Of a stretch of 50,045 nt of DNA, positions 42,224 to 50,045 are shown piece by piece. Source of the DNA: Candidatus Ruminococcus avistercoris (lineage in GTDB: Bacteria; Bacillota; Clostridia; Lachnospirales; Lachnospiraceae); NCBI GenBank assembly GCA_019120315.1, contig DWVJ01000001.1, positions 1-50,045 on the forward strand. Reading direction: 5' to 3'. Both the position numbers and the translations under genes were made by a program. The notes below the pieces were generated by a model that searched no databases, had not been told where the DNA came from, and saw only the letters and a list, made by a program, of their open reading frames with translations. The first letter of the stretch is position 1, and each line of letters begins with the position of its first letter.

Positions 42224-43075
42224 TTATTTACATTTGCGCATGGCAGCTTCCACAACATGTCCGATCAGCACCGAGGTTGTAACGCTTCCCACACCGCCGG
42301 GAACCGGAGTAATCGCCTCTACCACCGGCTCTGCTTTCTCATAATCCACATCGCCGCAGAGTTTGCCCTCTTCATTTACATTGATTCCCACATCGATAAC
42401 GATCTGTCCCGGTGACAGATATGTATCATCCACAACGCCGGCCCGTCCTGCCGCAACGATGACGATATCCGCTTCTTTTACCACGGAAGGCATATCCTTC
42501 GTTCTGGTATGACAGATGGTAACGGTAGCGTTCTTTTTCAGAAGCATCATGGCGGCCGGTTTTCCCACCACTAGGCTTCGTCCGATTACTACAGCCTTTT
42601 TCCCGGTACAGTCGATTCCATAATGATCCAGGATTTCCATACAGGCCTGAGGCGTACAGGGCGGAAATCCCTGAGCCGTACTGGTAAAGACTCCTACCAT
42701 GGAGCCGTCCGTGATGCCGTCCACATCCTTTTCCGGATCCAGCGCCCGGATCACTTCCTTCTCATCCAGATGTCCGGGAAGGGGACGGAAAATCAACACA
42801 CCGTGAATATCCTCCCTTTTATTTACCGTGCGGATCGTTTCCATCAGTTCATCCTGTGAAACATTTTCCGGAAGAAGAAATTTCTCATAGGAAACGCCCA
42901 GCGTCTCACACCGTTTTACTGCGCCTCTTTCATAAGAGAGGTCATCGGGACGTTCTCCTACCCGGACAATTCCCAGCATGGGAATAACTCCCTTTGCTTT
43001 CAGTTTTTCCACGTCTCCTTTGATCCGCTCATTCAGCGCCGCCGTTACTTCTTTTCCCAATAACTGTTTTGCCAT
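42224..43075 (-). CDS. folD: Methylenetetrahydrofolate dehydrogenase / methenyltetrahydrofolate cyclohydrolase
   Basis: A 283-residue enzyme. L-R-V-G-x-R-P-D-D-L-S-Y-x-R-G is the usual region with the catalytic tyrosine; P-L-P-G-H-L-D-E, D-V-D-G-I-T, G-R-S-L-V-V-G-K-P-A-A and P-V-P-G-G-V-G follow. It interconverts methenyl- and methylene-THF with NAD(P). The nearby fchA encodes a separate cyclohydrolase, so the dehydrogenase activity is probably the main role here. AAGGAG precedes the ATG. Confidence 0.95.
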   Translation of the reverse strand: MAKQLLGKEVTAALNERIKGDVEKLKAKGVIPMLGIVRVGERPDDLSYERGAVKRCETLGVSYEKFLLPENVSQDELMETIRTVNKREDIHGVLIFRPLPGHLDEKEVIRALDPEKDVDGITDGSMVGVFTSTAQGFPPCTPQACMEILDHYGIDCTGKKAVVIGRSLVVGKPAAMMLLKKNATVTICHTRTKDMPSVVKEADIVIVAAGRAGVVDDTYLSPGQIVIDVGINVNEEGKLCGDVDYEKAEPVVEAITPVPGGVGSVTTSVLIGHVVEAAMRKCK

Positions 43076-43091
43076 TTTTCCTCTCCTTTGA

Positions 43092-43721
43092 TTATTTCAG
43101 ACGGTTCAATACCTCATTATATACCCGTTCCGCTTTCTTGGGATAATAGTCCAGCATCGCGTCGCATTTGGCATTCAGAAGTTCCGCATATTCTCTGTCC
43201 TTCATGGCCTTGGTATTAATGTAAACATTCAGACTGGCGCCTTTTAACGCAGCCTTGCAGAATTCAATTCCCACGCCGGCATCACTGATGGCCAAAGCAG
43301 AACCCTTGCCGGCAAAATCCGCAATGATATCAATGGCTTCACAGCAGGAGGCCATGATTTCCATCGGCACCGTACAGGCCTCTTTCAGTGCAATTTCCAT
43401 TACACGTTCTTTTTCCGCCTGCTGTTCCGGCGTATCCTTTGGCATTCCATAGGCCTTGGAAAGCGGTTCGAAAAATTCAGCATCCCGTTCCACCAGACTC
43501 AAAAGCTGGTTTTGCATGATATCGCATCTGGCTTTCAACGCCCACATCTCTTCTTCGATGTCAATGTATTTCTTTTTTCCTACTGTGAGAGAGCCGACCA
43601 TGTTTCCCAGGGCTGTTCCAATGGCAGCTACCAGGGCGGAAGCTCCGCCGCCGCCGGGTACGGCCGCTTTCGAAGCCAGAACCTCCACAAAATCATTACA
43701 CGGTAACTTCGATAATTCCAT
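43092..43721 (-). CDS. fchA: Methenyltetrahydrofolate cyclohydrolase (FTCD_C family)
   Basis: A 209-residue protein. A-V-P-G-G-G-G-A-S-A-L-V-A-A-I-G-T-A-L is the signature of the formiminotransferase-cyclodeaminase C-terminal family to which acetogen FchA belongs. It interconverts formyl- and methenyl-THF. It is placed before folD in the same order as the reactions. The start at 43721 is set by AAGGAG seven bases upstream; an upstream ATG in the same frame has no such site and adds unconserved residues. Confidence 0.92.
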   Translation of the reverse strand: MELSKLPCNDFVEVLASKAAVPGGGGASALVAAIGTALGNMVGSLTVGKKKYIDIEEEMWALKARCDIMQNQLLSLVERDAEFFEPLSKAYGMPKDTPEQQAEKERVMEIALKEACTVPMEIMASCCEAIDIIADFAGKGSALAISDAGVGIEFCKAALKGASLNVYINTKAMKDREYAELLNAKCDAMLDYYPKKAERVYNEVLNRLK

Positions 43722-43892
43722 ACTATAACTCCTTTTTCTGAATTGCTTTATTTCTTCCATCATAATACGTTTACGGGAAAAATTCTATTAGATTCTTGTA
43801 TTTTTCCATATATTTTTACATTTTCATCAGATATTTCTTTTTTCCACATTTTATAAATTTATATGAAAGCGTTACCGTTCCTGAGAAAAATG

Positions 43893-43936
43893 AAAAAAAG
43901 ACGCTGTGAAATCGCGTATTATGAATTCACAGCGTC
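43893..43936 (-). terminator. Terminator closing the acsD-to-DUF3786 operon
   Basis: An 11-base perfect stem (43900-43910 with 43926-43936; GACGCTGTGAA and its complement) with a 15-base loop and a minus-strand T7 run (43893-43899). It lies 14 bases beyond the DUF3786 stop and separates the acs genes from fchA. The remaining 43764-43892 is AT-rich leader; I see no clear fchA promoter in it, although one is expected. Confidence 0.92.
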
Positions 43937-43950
43937 CTCTCCTGTATTAT

Positions 43951-44598
43951 TTACTGCGCACTCAGCGCTTTTAAAACACCAATCGACACATCGCCGACGA
44001 CCGCCATATCTTCCCCGTGGAAAGCAGCTGAAAAGTTATCCGCGAACAGAATCTGTGCTGAGGGAGGAAATTCATCGTCTCCCGCCCACAAAATGAAGCG
44101 CAGACGGAGATTGTTCATGAATTCAAATTCATAACCGCAGTCTCCATACTCTATTCTGACACCACCCAGCCGTTCCATAATGCTTTGGAACTGATCCAGC
44201 TTTCCGCCGAACCCATAAGCCAGACGGAAGATACACCGTCCCTGAAACTGCCGGAAATATACTTCGCCCCAGGGCATTTCCCTGTAGGTAAGGAACTTTC
44301 CGGAAGCAGGCGCGGCTGTCCCCTCCAGAAAATACCGCAGCACCAGGATTCTGGCGTTGGCTGCATTTTCCAGAGGATAATGGCAAATCACGTTCTCCGG
44401 CACGGCTTTGATCTGATAATCCGGCCAGGAGATCTGATAAGTACATCCCATCAGGCGCAGTGTAAATACACCGGCCTTTTCGTCATAGGGAATCTGAGTT
44501 CTGTCACTGATGGCAAGGGGATCTTCCTTCTGATACCGTTCCAGGTAATATTCATAAGGAACACGTTCCTTACTGTCTTTGTCGTAATCGAATACCAT
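43951..44598 (-). CDS. DUF3786 domain protein of the acs cluster
   Basis: A 215-residue soluble protein. The D-S-K-E-R-V-P-Y-E-Y-Y-L-E-R-Y opening, the T-Y-Q-I-S-W-P-D-Y region and the A-G-D-D-E-F-P-P-S-A-Q-I-L-F-A-D-N segment fit DUF3786, a family found in acetogens and methanogens near corrinoid or CO-dehydrogenase genes. Its function is not established. A GAGG site precedes the ATG at 44598; a GTG two codons upstream overlaps that site. It sits directly after acsV and before the terminator, so it is cotranscribed with the corrinoid-protein genes. Confidence 0.8.
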   Translation of the reverse strand: MVFDYDKDSKERVPYEYYLERYQKEDPLAISDRTQIPYDEKAGVFTLRLMGCTYQISWPDYQIKAVPENVICHYPLENAANARILVLRYFLEGTAAPASGKFLTYREMPWGEVYFRQFQGRCIFRLAYGFGGKLDQFQSIMERLGGVRIEYGDCGYEFEFMNNLRLRFILWAGDDEFPPSAQILFADNFSAAFHGEDMAVVGDVSIGVLKALSAQ

Positions 44599-44613
44599 AT
44601 TCACCTCAAATGC

Positions 44614-46545
44614 CTACTTTAACGTCACAGACGGAAACAGTGTGTTATCCGTGTGCGGTATGAAACAAGATGCAACAAACTCATCCATATAAGTGGGAAC
44701 TGCACTTAATTCCATATATGTCATATTGGAGGCAACTTCATAAGTTTTCTTTTCCGCTTCTGTAGACAGAAGCATCGCGTAAGCTCCGGAAAGGGAGGAA
44801 TTACCGATATAATGGATCTTCTCCAGAGGAATATCCGGCAGCATACCGATATTGATTGCGTTCCTCATATTGATGCCGCTGCCGATGCCGCCTGCCACAT
44901 AGATATCTTCCACCATGGTGATATCAAAATCAAGAGAAGCAAGCATGGTACGGATCGCAGAGAAAATCGCTCCCTTTGCACGGATAAAATTATCGATATC
45001 CACCTCTGTAATTTCAATATCCTTCACAGAGTCCGCGTCTTCCTGGAATACAAGCACATAACTGCCCATACCGTATTTATCATGGCGGACACGTTTGCCT
45101 TCCCGGATAAATTTACCTTTCGGATTGATGATTCCACACTGATACAGTTCGCTGATTACGTCAATGATACCGGAACCGCACAGGCCCACCGGTTTCACAC
45201 CGGCTTCCCCGATAATCTCAAATGTGGGTTCCATCGTATCCTTGTCAATCACGCAGGCTTCTATGGCGCCGTCGGTTGCCCGCATACCACAGCTGATATC
45301 GCCGCCCTCAAAGGCAGGTCCCGCCGAGCAGGCACAGCTCATCATAAAATCGGAATTGCCAAACACCAGTTCTCCATTGGTTCCCAGGTCAATGAACAGG
45401 GAAAACTCCGGACGGTTCCAGACCATACTGACCAGAGTGCCCGCAGTAATATCGCCACCTACATAACTTCCGATATTAGGTGCAACGATGATATGAGCGT
45501 CCGGATTAATATGGATATCCAGATCCGAAGCAAAAAAGGAATTCGTTTTAAAGAAAGCCGGTATATAAGGCTCCATCCGCAGATGATCTGCGTTGATGCC
45601 GGAGAACAGATGATTCATGGTGGTATTGCCTGCCACGCACATCCGGTAAATATGTTTGGGATCAAATCCGCTGGCACGGCACATGTGTTCAATCATCGGA
45701 TTAATCGTTTCCTGGATGACAGCGTCCTGCAGACGTTCCTGTCCTCCCGGTTTCGTCGATTCGATAATGCGGTTGATAACATCCGCTCCGTATCGGATCT
45801 GCCCATTCCCGCTGGAAGCTTTTCCAATGATTTCTCCCGTCTCCATATTGATGATCAGTCCGGAAACTGTCGTTGTTCCGATATCAACTGCCAGACCACC
45901 AATCACCACATCCGCGTCCTTTTCATATACATCATAGACAAAAACGTGGCCGTTGGCCGCAGTCCGGATCACGCACTGCACTTCAAAATTACTGGCGCGC
46001 AGCACATCCGGAAGCCGTCTCATAACATAATAAGGCAGACTGACCACTTCTGTGTTCAGCTCCTTCTTCAATGCACGAGTCAGCCGCTCATTATCCGGCA
46101 TGGTATCATCCAGAGTCGGTACCGCCATGGATACCCGTACGGTACGAAGACTGTTATGCAGAGAGATTCCCGCATCTTCCAGCCCCTGTTTCGTTTTTTC
46201 AAAAATAGCGACTTCATCTGGTGAACTTAAATCCGCAACTTTCATTCTGCTCCGATAAGCGGAAGCAATATCCGGAACCATGACTTCCACATCTGCCTCT
46301 ATGGTACTCACGCAGGCCAGACGCCATCCCTGTTCATATTCCTCATCGGTAATATGACGGGTTTTCTTTGATTCCAGTTCGCCGCCCACCAGTTTTACAC
46401 GGCATTTTCCACAGGAAGCGTTGCCGGAACAGGGCGCATCGATAGCCACATTTGTTTTTCTTGCAACCTCAAGGAGGTTTTCACCGGAAGTGGCGAAGGT
46501 TTCCACCGCTTCGCCACTTTCAAACCGAAAAGTCACTTTGAACAT
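44614..46545 (-). CDS. acsV: Corrinoid-protein reductive activator (RACo/AcsV type)
   Basis: A 643-residue protein. The N-terminal domain carries a [2Fe-2S] cluster at C39, C45, C48 and C78. The C-terminal ASKHA ATPase part has G-L-A-V-D-I-G-T-T-T-V-S and D-L-G-T-N-G-E-L-V-F-G, and G-G-I-G-S-G near the end. Proteins of this kind use ATP to re-reduce Co(II) to Co(I) on the corrinoid iron-sulfur protein. It follows acsE by 23 bases with a modest AGAGGC site. Confidence 0.93.
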   Translation of the reverse strand: MFKVTFRFESGEAVETFATSGENLLEVARKTNVAIDAPCSGNASCGKCRVKLVGGELESKKTRHITDEEYEQGWRLACVSTIEADVEVMVPDIASAYRSRMKVADLSSPDEVAIFEKTKQGLEDAGISLHNSLRTVRVSMAVPTLDDTMPDNERLTRALKKELNTEVVSLPYYVMRRLPDVLRASNFEVQCVIRTAANGHVFVYDVYEKDADVVIGGLAVDIGTTTVSGLIINMETGEIIGKASSGNGQIRYGADVINRIIESTKPGGQERLQDAVIQETINPMIEHMCRASGFDPKHIYRMCVAGNTTMNHLFSGINADHLRMEPYIPAFFKTNSFFASDLDIHINPDAHIIVAPNIGSYVGGDITAGTLVSMVWNRPEFSLFIDLGTNGELVFGNSDFMMSCACSAGPAFEGGDISCGMRATDGAIEACVIDKDTMEPTFEIIGEAGVKPVGLCGSGIIDVISELYQCGIINPKGKFIREGKRVRHDKYGMGSYVLVFQEDADSVKDIEITEVDIDNFIRAKGAIFSAIRTMLASLDFDITMVEDIYVAGGIGSGINMRNAINIGMLPDIPLEKIHYIGNSSLSGAYAMLLSTEAEKKTYEVASNMTYMELSAVPTYMDEFVASCFIPHTDNTLFPSVTLK

Positions 46546-46568
46546 AAATTCAGCCTCTTAAATTCTGA

Positions 46569-47354
46569 TTACAGTTCCAGATAGGAATCTGCATACAGAG
46601 TATTGTTCTTGAATACGTCACAGGACTTGATAGTTTCCATCAGTCTCTGGTCACAGGGATTTACGATAGCTGAGGTCAGACCCTGCATCATACACATAGC
46701 AACCAGCGCTGCATCCATGATCGGTCTGATGTGTTTCGGCATACCATTGGAGTTGTTGGAAAGTCCGCCTGTTGAGTTCAGACCCATATCGCTGAACATC
46801 TTGATAGCTTCCAGAACTTCCATCTGTTTGTCCTGCATACCTTTTACTACTACGAACAGCGGGTCGAACCACAGATCGGTCGGCTCCATACCCAGCATCA
46901 TGCCGTGCTCCAGCATGGTCTGGCAATGTACCATACGTTCGTCGTTGTCAGCAGCGATCGGTCCGTTGGAGCAAAGTGCGATAACGATAGCATCGTTTGC
47001 AGCAGCCAGGTCAATGTAGCTGATTCTGTCGCCTGCGTCAGCGGAGTTAACGATGGGTTTTCCTTTAGCTCTGTTGTAAACAGCGATACCTGCTTCGATA
47101 GCAGCCTTGTTTGCGGTATCCAGTGCCAGAGGTACATTGTCAAAGTTTTCCTGCAGTAATTTAACTGCCCACTGCATCAGTTCCGGTCCATCGCTCTCAG
47201 CCGGTCCGATGTTAACATCCAGATAGGTAGCGCCGGCATCCAGCTGTTCTTTCGCACGTTTCAGAATTGCTTCCGGGTTACGTGTAGCAAATGCCTCTTT
47301 GATTGCAGGTGAAATACAGTGAATTCTTTCCCCAATAGTAACAAATTTTGCCAT
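46569..47354 (-). CDS. acsE: Methyltetrahydrofolate:corrinoid/iron-sulfur protein methyltransferase
   Basis: A 261-residue pterin-binding TIM-barrel enzyme. I-G-E-R-I-H opens it, D-V-N-I-G-P and the L-D-T-A-N region line the pterin site, and G-L-S-N-N-S-N-G-M-P is the late conserved stretch. It transfers the methyl group from methyl-THF to the cobalt of AcsCD. AAGGAG precedes the ATG. An 84-base gap with two hairpins separates it from acsC. Confidence 0.95.
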   Translation of the reverse strand: MAKFVTIGERIHCISPAIKEAFATRNPEAILKRAKEQLDAGATYLDVNIGPAESDGPELMQWAVKLLQENFDNVPLALDTANKAAIEAGIAVYNRAKGKPIVNSADAGDRISYIDLAAANDAIVIALCSNGPIAADNDERMVHCQTMLEHGMMLGMEPTDLWFDPLFVVVKGMQDKQMEVLEAIKMFSDMGLNSTGGLSNNSNGMPKHIRPIMDAALVAMCMMQGLTSAIVNPCDQRLMETIKSCDVFKNNTLYADSYLEL

Positions 47355-47388
47355 GTTTTTTCTCCTTTTCTCATTGCCTTTTTATTTT

Positions 47389-47438
47389 AAAAGGAGGCTT
47401 TATAAAAAACCTCCTTTTTTATTCAGCGGTAACGCTGA
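47389..47438 (-). promoter_or_regulatory. Two hairpins between acsC and acsE
   Basis: Immediately after the acsC stop codon TCAGCG (47423-47428) pairs with CGCTGA (47433-47438). Next, on the minus strand, AAAAGGAGG (47410-47418) pairs with CCTCCTTTT (47389-47397), followed by AAAATAAAAA. The second could act as a weak terminator or mRNA 3'-end stabiliser, giving acsDC more expression than acsE. Confidence 0.6.
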
Positions 47439-48797
47439 TTATAACTGGCCGTTCTCCTTCATATCTTTCAGGAATTTAACCAGCTGAACTGCTTCGTTAG
47501 GAGCAACAATGATTTCCCAATCCGGTAATTTGGCTTCCAGATCACCTTTCAGTACGGCAACCTTGCCGGGGATGATCAGTTTTCTGGATTTAACCTTATC
47601 CGCTACATTCTCGTTGATAAATTTGGAGATGGATGTAGAGGAAAGTTTGCCAGCTGCCCAGGCTGTCAGTACGGAAAGTCCGCCTGCATCACTGATAACC
47701 ATGTTGATCGGAACACCGGATCTTTCCAGTTCACCGGAAACGAGGAAGTATGTAAGGGCGAAGTCAACCGTTGTCAGGCAGATGGAGTTCTCATCAGCGC
47801 CGTTCAGCGGATAGATGCCGGTATCTACTGTCATCGGCTTCTGCGGATCGGTAAATACGTTCTGACGCAGACCGAACAGCGGCAGTGCCTCTGCATATCC
47901 CAGTTCTTCCATAACAACGATGGAACCATATTTCATGGTGAATACAGAAGACAGAGCTTCCTGCATATATTTGTCGCCTTTTGCAATTTTAACCAAGTTA
48001 ACGATAGACGGATATCCGAATGTTCTGTCCTCATCTTTCAGAGCCGCACGTCTAACTTTTACAGCATTTGCAAAAGTTTCTTTGATGGTAGCTCCTGTCA
48101 CATCCAGAACCAGTTCTTTGTTATCCAGTTTTTCCAGTGCCGCTACTGTATCATACAGTTCGTTGAGATCTGCTCCGGAAACGCCCAGTACCACGCCTGC
48201 TTCTTTTGCTACTGCGCTCATAGCTTCGTAGTTGGAAGCATTTGCACCGTTCAGTACGGGTTTTCCATCCTTGCATTCAGCAAGTGCTGCCTTTGCAACT
48301 TCTACATCATCACATCCCAGAATAAGAGTTTTTCCTGTAGCCGCTGCTTTCTTAACCAGCGCAACGTATTTGTCAGCTCCAGAAGCTGCGTCATAGTTTA
48401 CGTAAACCATTTCCACATGCATTCTTTCACCGATACGTTCATAATCTACAACCGGGATAGCTGCGATCTTGGCATCGATTTCAGCATCATCCATGCAGCT
48501 GCAAAGAGCAACAGCATATCTTGTTTTGCTCACAAAAGTTTTTTCATGTCTGTAAAGAACAGTTTCTCCACCCAGAGTATATTCGCCTTCGCCTGTTCCG
48601 ACTTTGATCGTCTTCATTGGCGGAGCTGTGGCTGCTGCCAGGGAAGCCAGAGCTTCTTCTGACATGTAAGGACAAGCGGAAATGTCAACTGCGCCCTGAG
48701 CAACTTTCATGGAGAAAGCCATACATGTGGGGCTGCCGCACTCCTTACAGTTTTTCTTTGGTGTCATTTTAAATATTTGAATACCTGATAATGCCAT
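47439..48797 (-). CDS. acsC: Corrinoid/iron-sulfur protein, large subunit
   Basis: A 452-residue protein. The N-terminal [4Fe-4S] site uses C17, C20, C25 and C42 (C-x2-C-x4-C-x16-C), the pattern of CFeSP, serving low-potential reductive activation of the cobalt. The central barrel and C-terminal corrinoid-binding region follow (S-D-A-G-G-L-S-V-L-T-A-W-A-A-G-K). AGGAGG precedes the ATG. It pairs with AcsD, encoded 28 bases upstream, to carry the methyl group to acetyl-CoA synthase; acsA and acsB are outside the window. Confidence 0.95.
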   Translation of the reverse strand: MALSGIQIFKMTPKKNCKECGSPTCMAFSMKVAQGAVDISACPYMSEEALASLAAATAPPMKTIKVGTGEGEYTLGGETVLYRHEKTFVSKTRYAVALCSCMDDAEIDAKIAAIPVVDYERIGERMHVEMVYVNYDAASGADKYVALVKKAAATGKTLILGCDDVEVAKAALAECKDGKPVLNGANASNYEAMSAVAKEAGVVLGVSGADLNELYDTVAALEKLDNKELVLDVTGATIKETFANAVKVRRAALKDEDRTFGYPSIVNLVKIAKGDKYMQEALSSVFTMKYGSIVVMEELGYAEALPLFGLRQNVFTDPQKPMTVDTGIYPLNGADENSICLTTVDFALTYFLVSGELERSGVPINMVISDAGGLSVLTAWAAGKLSSTSISKFINENVADKVKSRKLIIPGKVAVLKGDLEAKLPDWEIIVAPNEAVQLVKFLKDMKENGQL

Positions 48798-48825
48798 GTT
48801 TCTTTATCCTCCTGTTTTAATATGA

Positions 48826-49767
48826 TTATACTAATTCTTTAATCATCTTTGAAATCGTTGCAACGGACTGAGGATGTTGTAAAACTACAGCATTAGATCC
48901 GGATACCAGGTCAGCTGCCGCTGTCATGATTTCCATTGAGATTCCTCTTTCCTCTCTGGAGCCCCATTCCGGTGAATCCTCTTCAGAAGCTACGGACTCT
49001 TTTACGTTCCATGTCTCGGAAGCAACCGGTGTAAGGATCGGCATCTGCAGCATAGCATCATCCTGTGACAGAGCTGCTGCTTTTACACGGTCCATTGTAG
49101 AAACAACGTATTCATAACCATAACCTGCGGTTGCGGTACCAACGTTCATTACAATGCTTTCCGGTTTTACGCCAAGCTGTGTGGTTACAACGTTCAGCTG
49201 TTTTGCCAGGTTGATATCTACTGCTGACTCAGCGCCCAGTTTCTGATTGTATGCCAGGCCTGCTGCTGCGCCGATTGCTTTGTAGTTTTCTTCTTTTGCC
49301 GGCATGATAACAACATTTTTGCCCTGCAGAGCTTCTGCAACCTTTGGAAGCAGTTCAGCGTCTTTTTCAACATTCTTACATCCTGCAACTACCAGCGGAG
49401 CATCGATTGCATCTGCGACTTCTTTTACAACTGCAACCAGATCTTCAACGGATTTATTCTCGCCGTTGGGATCTCCGCCTTCCAGGCTCAGGTATACGAA
49501 ATCAGCACCTTCCATCGCAGCGGCTTTCTTGGCCATATCTGCCATGGATGCGCCTTCGCCATAGTATGCGATCAGCTCAGGTGTGGCATTGATCAGGCCC
49601 ATATCTGTGATTTCCACACCAACCTTCGGTGCGTTCTCGATGGGTCCGTCAAATGTGTAGAAGGGGAATACACTTTCTCCTCCTAATTTGATTGCTTTGT
49701 CTCCGCATCCGATCTCAACGGTTTTGATGGATGCATTAAACTTTTGTGGTTTAAAATTAAACGGCAT
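48826..49767 (-). CDS. acsD: Corrinoid/iron-sulfur protein, small subunit
   Basis: A 313-residue TIM-barrel protein. G-G-E-S-V-F-P-F-Y-T-F-D-G, V-Y-L-S-L-E-G-G-D-P-N-G and G-T-A-T-A-G-Y-G-Y-E-Y match AcsD/CdhD. With AcsC it accepts the methyl group from methyl-THF. The start at 49767 is chosen from AAGGAGG eight bases upstream; the open frame continues 13 codons further without a site. A promoter-like TATAAT lies about 30 bases before the start, so it may head its own transcript. Confidence 0.94.
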   Translation of the reverse strand: MPFNFKPQKFNASIKTVEIGCGDKAIKLGGESVFPFYTFDGPIENAPKVGVEITDMGLINATPELIAYYGEGASMADMAKKAAAMEGADFVYLSLEGGDPNGENKSVEDLVAVVKEVADAIDAPLVVAGCKNVEKDAELLPKVAEALQGKNVVIMPAKEENYKAIGAAAGLAYNQKLGAESAVDINLAKQLNVVTTQLGVKPESIVMNVGTATAGYGYEYVVSTMDRVKAAALSQDDAMLQMPILTPVASETWNVKESVASEEDSPEWGSREERGISMEIMTAAADLVSGSNAVVLQHPQSVATISKMIKELV

Positions 49768-49797
49768 TCCATTAGCCTCCTTATAAATTTTTCTATA

Positions 49798-49826
49798 ATT
49801 ATACAATATAATTATTGAATTTTCTA
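49798..49826 (-). promoter_or_regulatory. Candidate promoter of the acsD operon
   Basis: On the minus strand TATAAT (49798-49803) is preceded 17 bases upstream by TAGAAA (49821-49826), a 4/6 match to TTGACA. It lies in an AT-rich island between a GC-rich repeat and acsD. The -35 overlaps the stop codon of the open frame entering from the right. Confidence 0.55.
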
Positions 49827-50045
49827 CCCCCTGCCGGGGATATCTTCAGAAACACCGCCCCGGTCGCAATTCCCGGGGAAGTGTCTGCTGTCATTCGCCG
49901 CGCAGTTTCCATACGCGACGAATGCAGGCTCGGACTCTTGCGAGTCCTCGCTATTCGTTGCACTCATATGGCCGCTCGCAGAAACCGAACAGTCTGTAAA
50001 CAGCCTGCCGGTTCCCGCTTCACGTCCGCATTCGTCGCTTATCGT
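49824..50045 (-). repeat. GC-rich repeat-like element with an open reading frame running in from the right edge
   Basis: The motif GCGACGAATGC appears as an 11-base inverted pair (49915-49925 and 50028-50038) with two looser copies between and beside them (about 49891 and 49951). GGACTC-N4-GAGTCC (49932-49947) forms another hairpin. On the minus strand a frame stays open for 73 codons from the edge to TAG at 49824-49826. Its translation is rich in Ser, Asp, Glu and Gly, with M-S-A-T-N-S-E-D-S near the middle. The composition is unlike the neighbouring genes. I read it as a dispersed repeat or gene tail; no function is assigned. Confidence 0.5.

Noticed and set aside
43764-43892. Possible riboswitch or THF aptamer before fchA
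   Set aside because: The leader is AT-rich with no conserved aptamer blocks that I can recognise and no terminator facing fchA.

Overview
The window looks like the chromosome of a spore-forming, anaerobic, acetogenic member of the Clostridia, most likely a Lachnospiraceae of the Blautia/Marvinbryantia kind. The genus is an inference. The support is a complete SpoIVA gene, choline/cell-wall-binding repeat proteins, strong AGGAGG-type ribosome binding sites, the anaerobic (cobalt-early) cobalamin pathway, and Wood-Ljungdahl genes (acsD, acsC, acsE, acsV, fchA, folD and a formate dehydrogenase). Almost everything is on the minus strand. I see no rRNA, tRNA, CRISPR array or insertion sequence.

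Left end (1-2935): the tail of an AraC-type regulator, then a rearrangement scar where a LysR regulator without its DNA-binding part abuts the last 62 codons of an aldo/keto reductase. A TIGR04076-family protein, a flavoredoxin-like flavin reductase and a membrane protein with a TrkA-C domain follow.

Tetrapyrrole block (2965-10789): hemA, a precorrin-2 dehydrogenase, hemC, a cobA-hemD fusion, hemB, hemL and rnhA form a tight minus-strand operon that makes uroporphyrinogen III and sirohydrochlorin. Cobaltochelatase cbiK is transcribed divergently from hemA, with recognisable promoters for both in the shared region.

Cobalamin block (10833-27190): a consensus promoter, a cobalamin riboswitch and an intrinsic terminator lead into cbiD-cbiL-cbiF-cbiG-cbiH-cbiJET(fusion)-cbiA-cobT-cobU-cobS-cobU-like-cobC-cbiB-cobD-cobQ-cbiC and finally an amidohydrolase of unknown role. 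Many of these genes overlap. With the tetrapyrrole block this covers nearly the whole route from glutamyl-tRNA to cobalamin. A corrinoid adenosyltransferase, a cobalt transporter and lower-ligand synthesis genes are not in the window.

Cell envelope and spore block (27200-33192): two adjacent secreted proteins with cell-wall-binding repeats, one ending in a SleB-like hydrolase domain and one in an SGNH/GDSL domain. They follow a perfect consensus promoter whose first transcribed bases form a terminator-like hairpin. Upstream is spoIVA with a candidate sigma-E promoter.

C1 block (33196-49826): a molybdenum-cofactor cluster (moeA, mobA, a phosphatase-superfamily protein, a 106-residue protein and a MobB-NTPase fusion) follows a formate dehydrogenase with NuoE- and NuoF-like subunits, folD and fchA. 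This is the front end of the methyl branch (CO2 to methylene-THF). A terminator separates it from acsD-acsC-acsE-acsV-DUF3786, which carry the methyl group from methyl-THF to the corrinoid iron-sulfur protein and reactivate that protein. The corrinoid made by the cobalamin block is the cofactor of AcsCD, so the layout couples cofactor supply to acetogenesis. The right edge holds a GC-rich repeat containing an open frame that runs in from outside the window.
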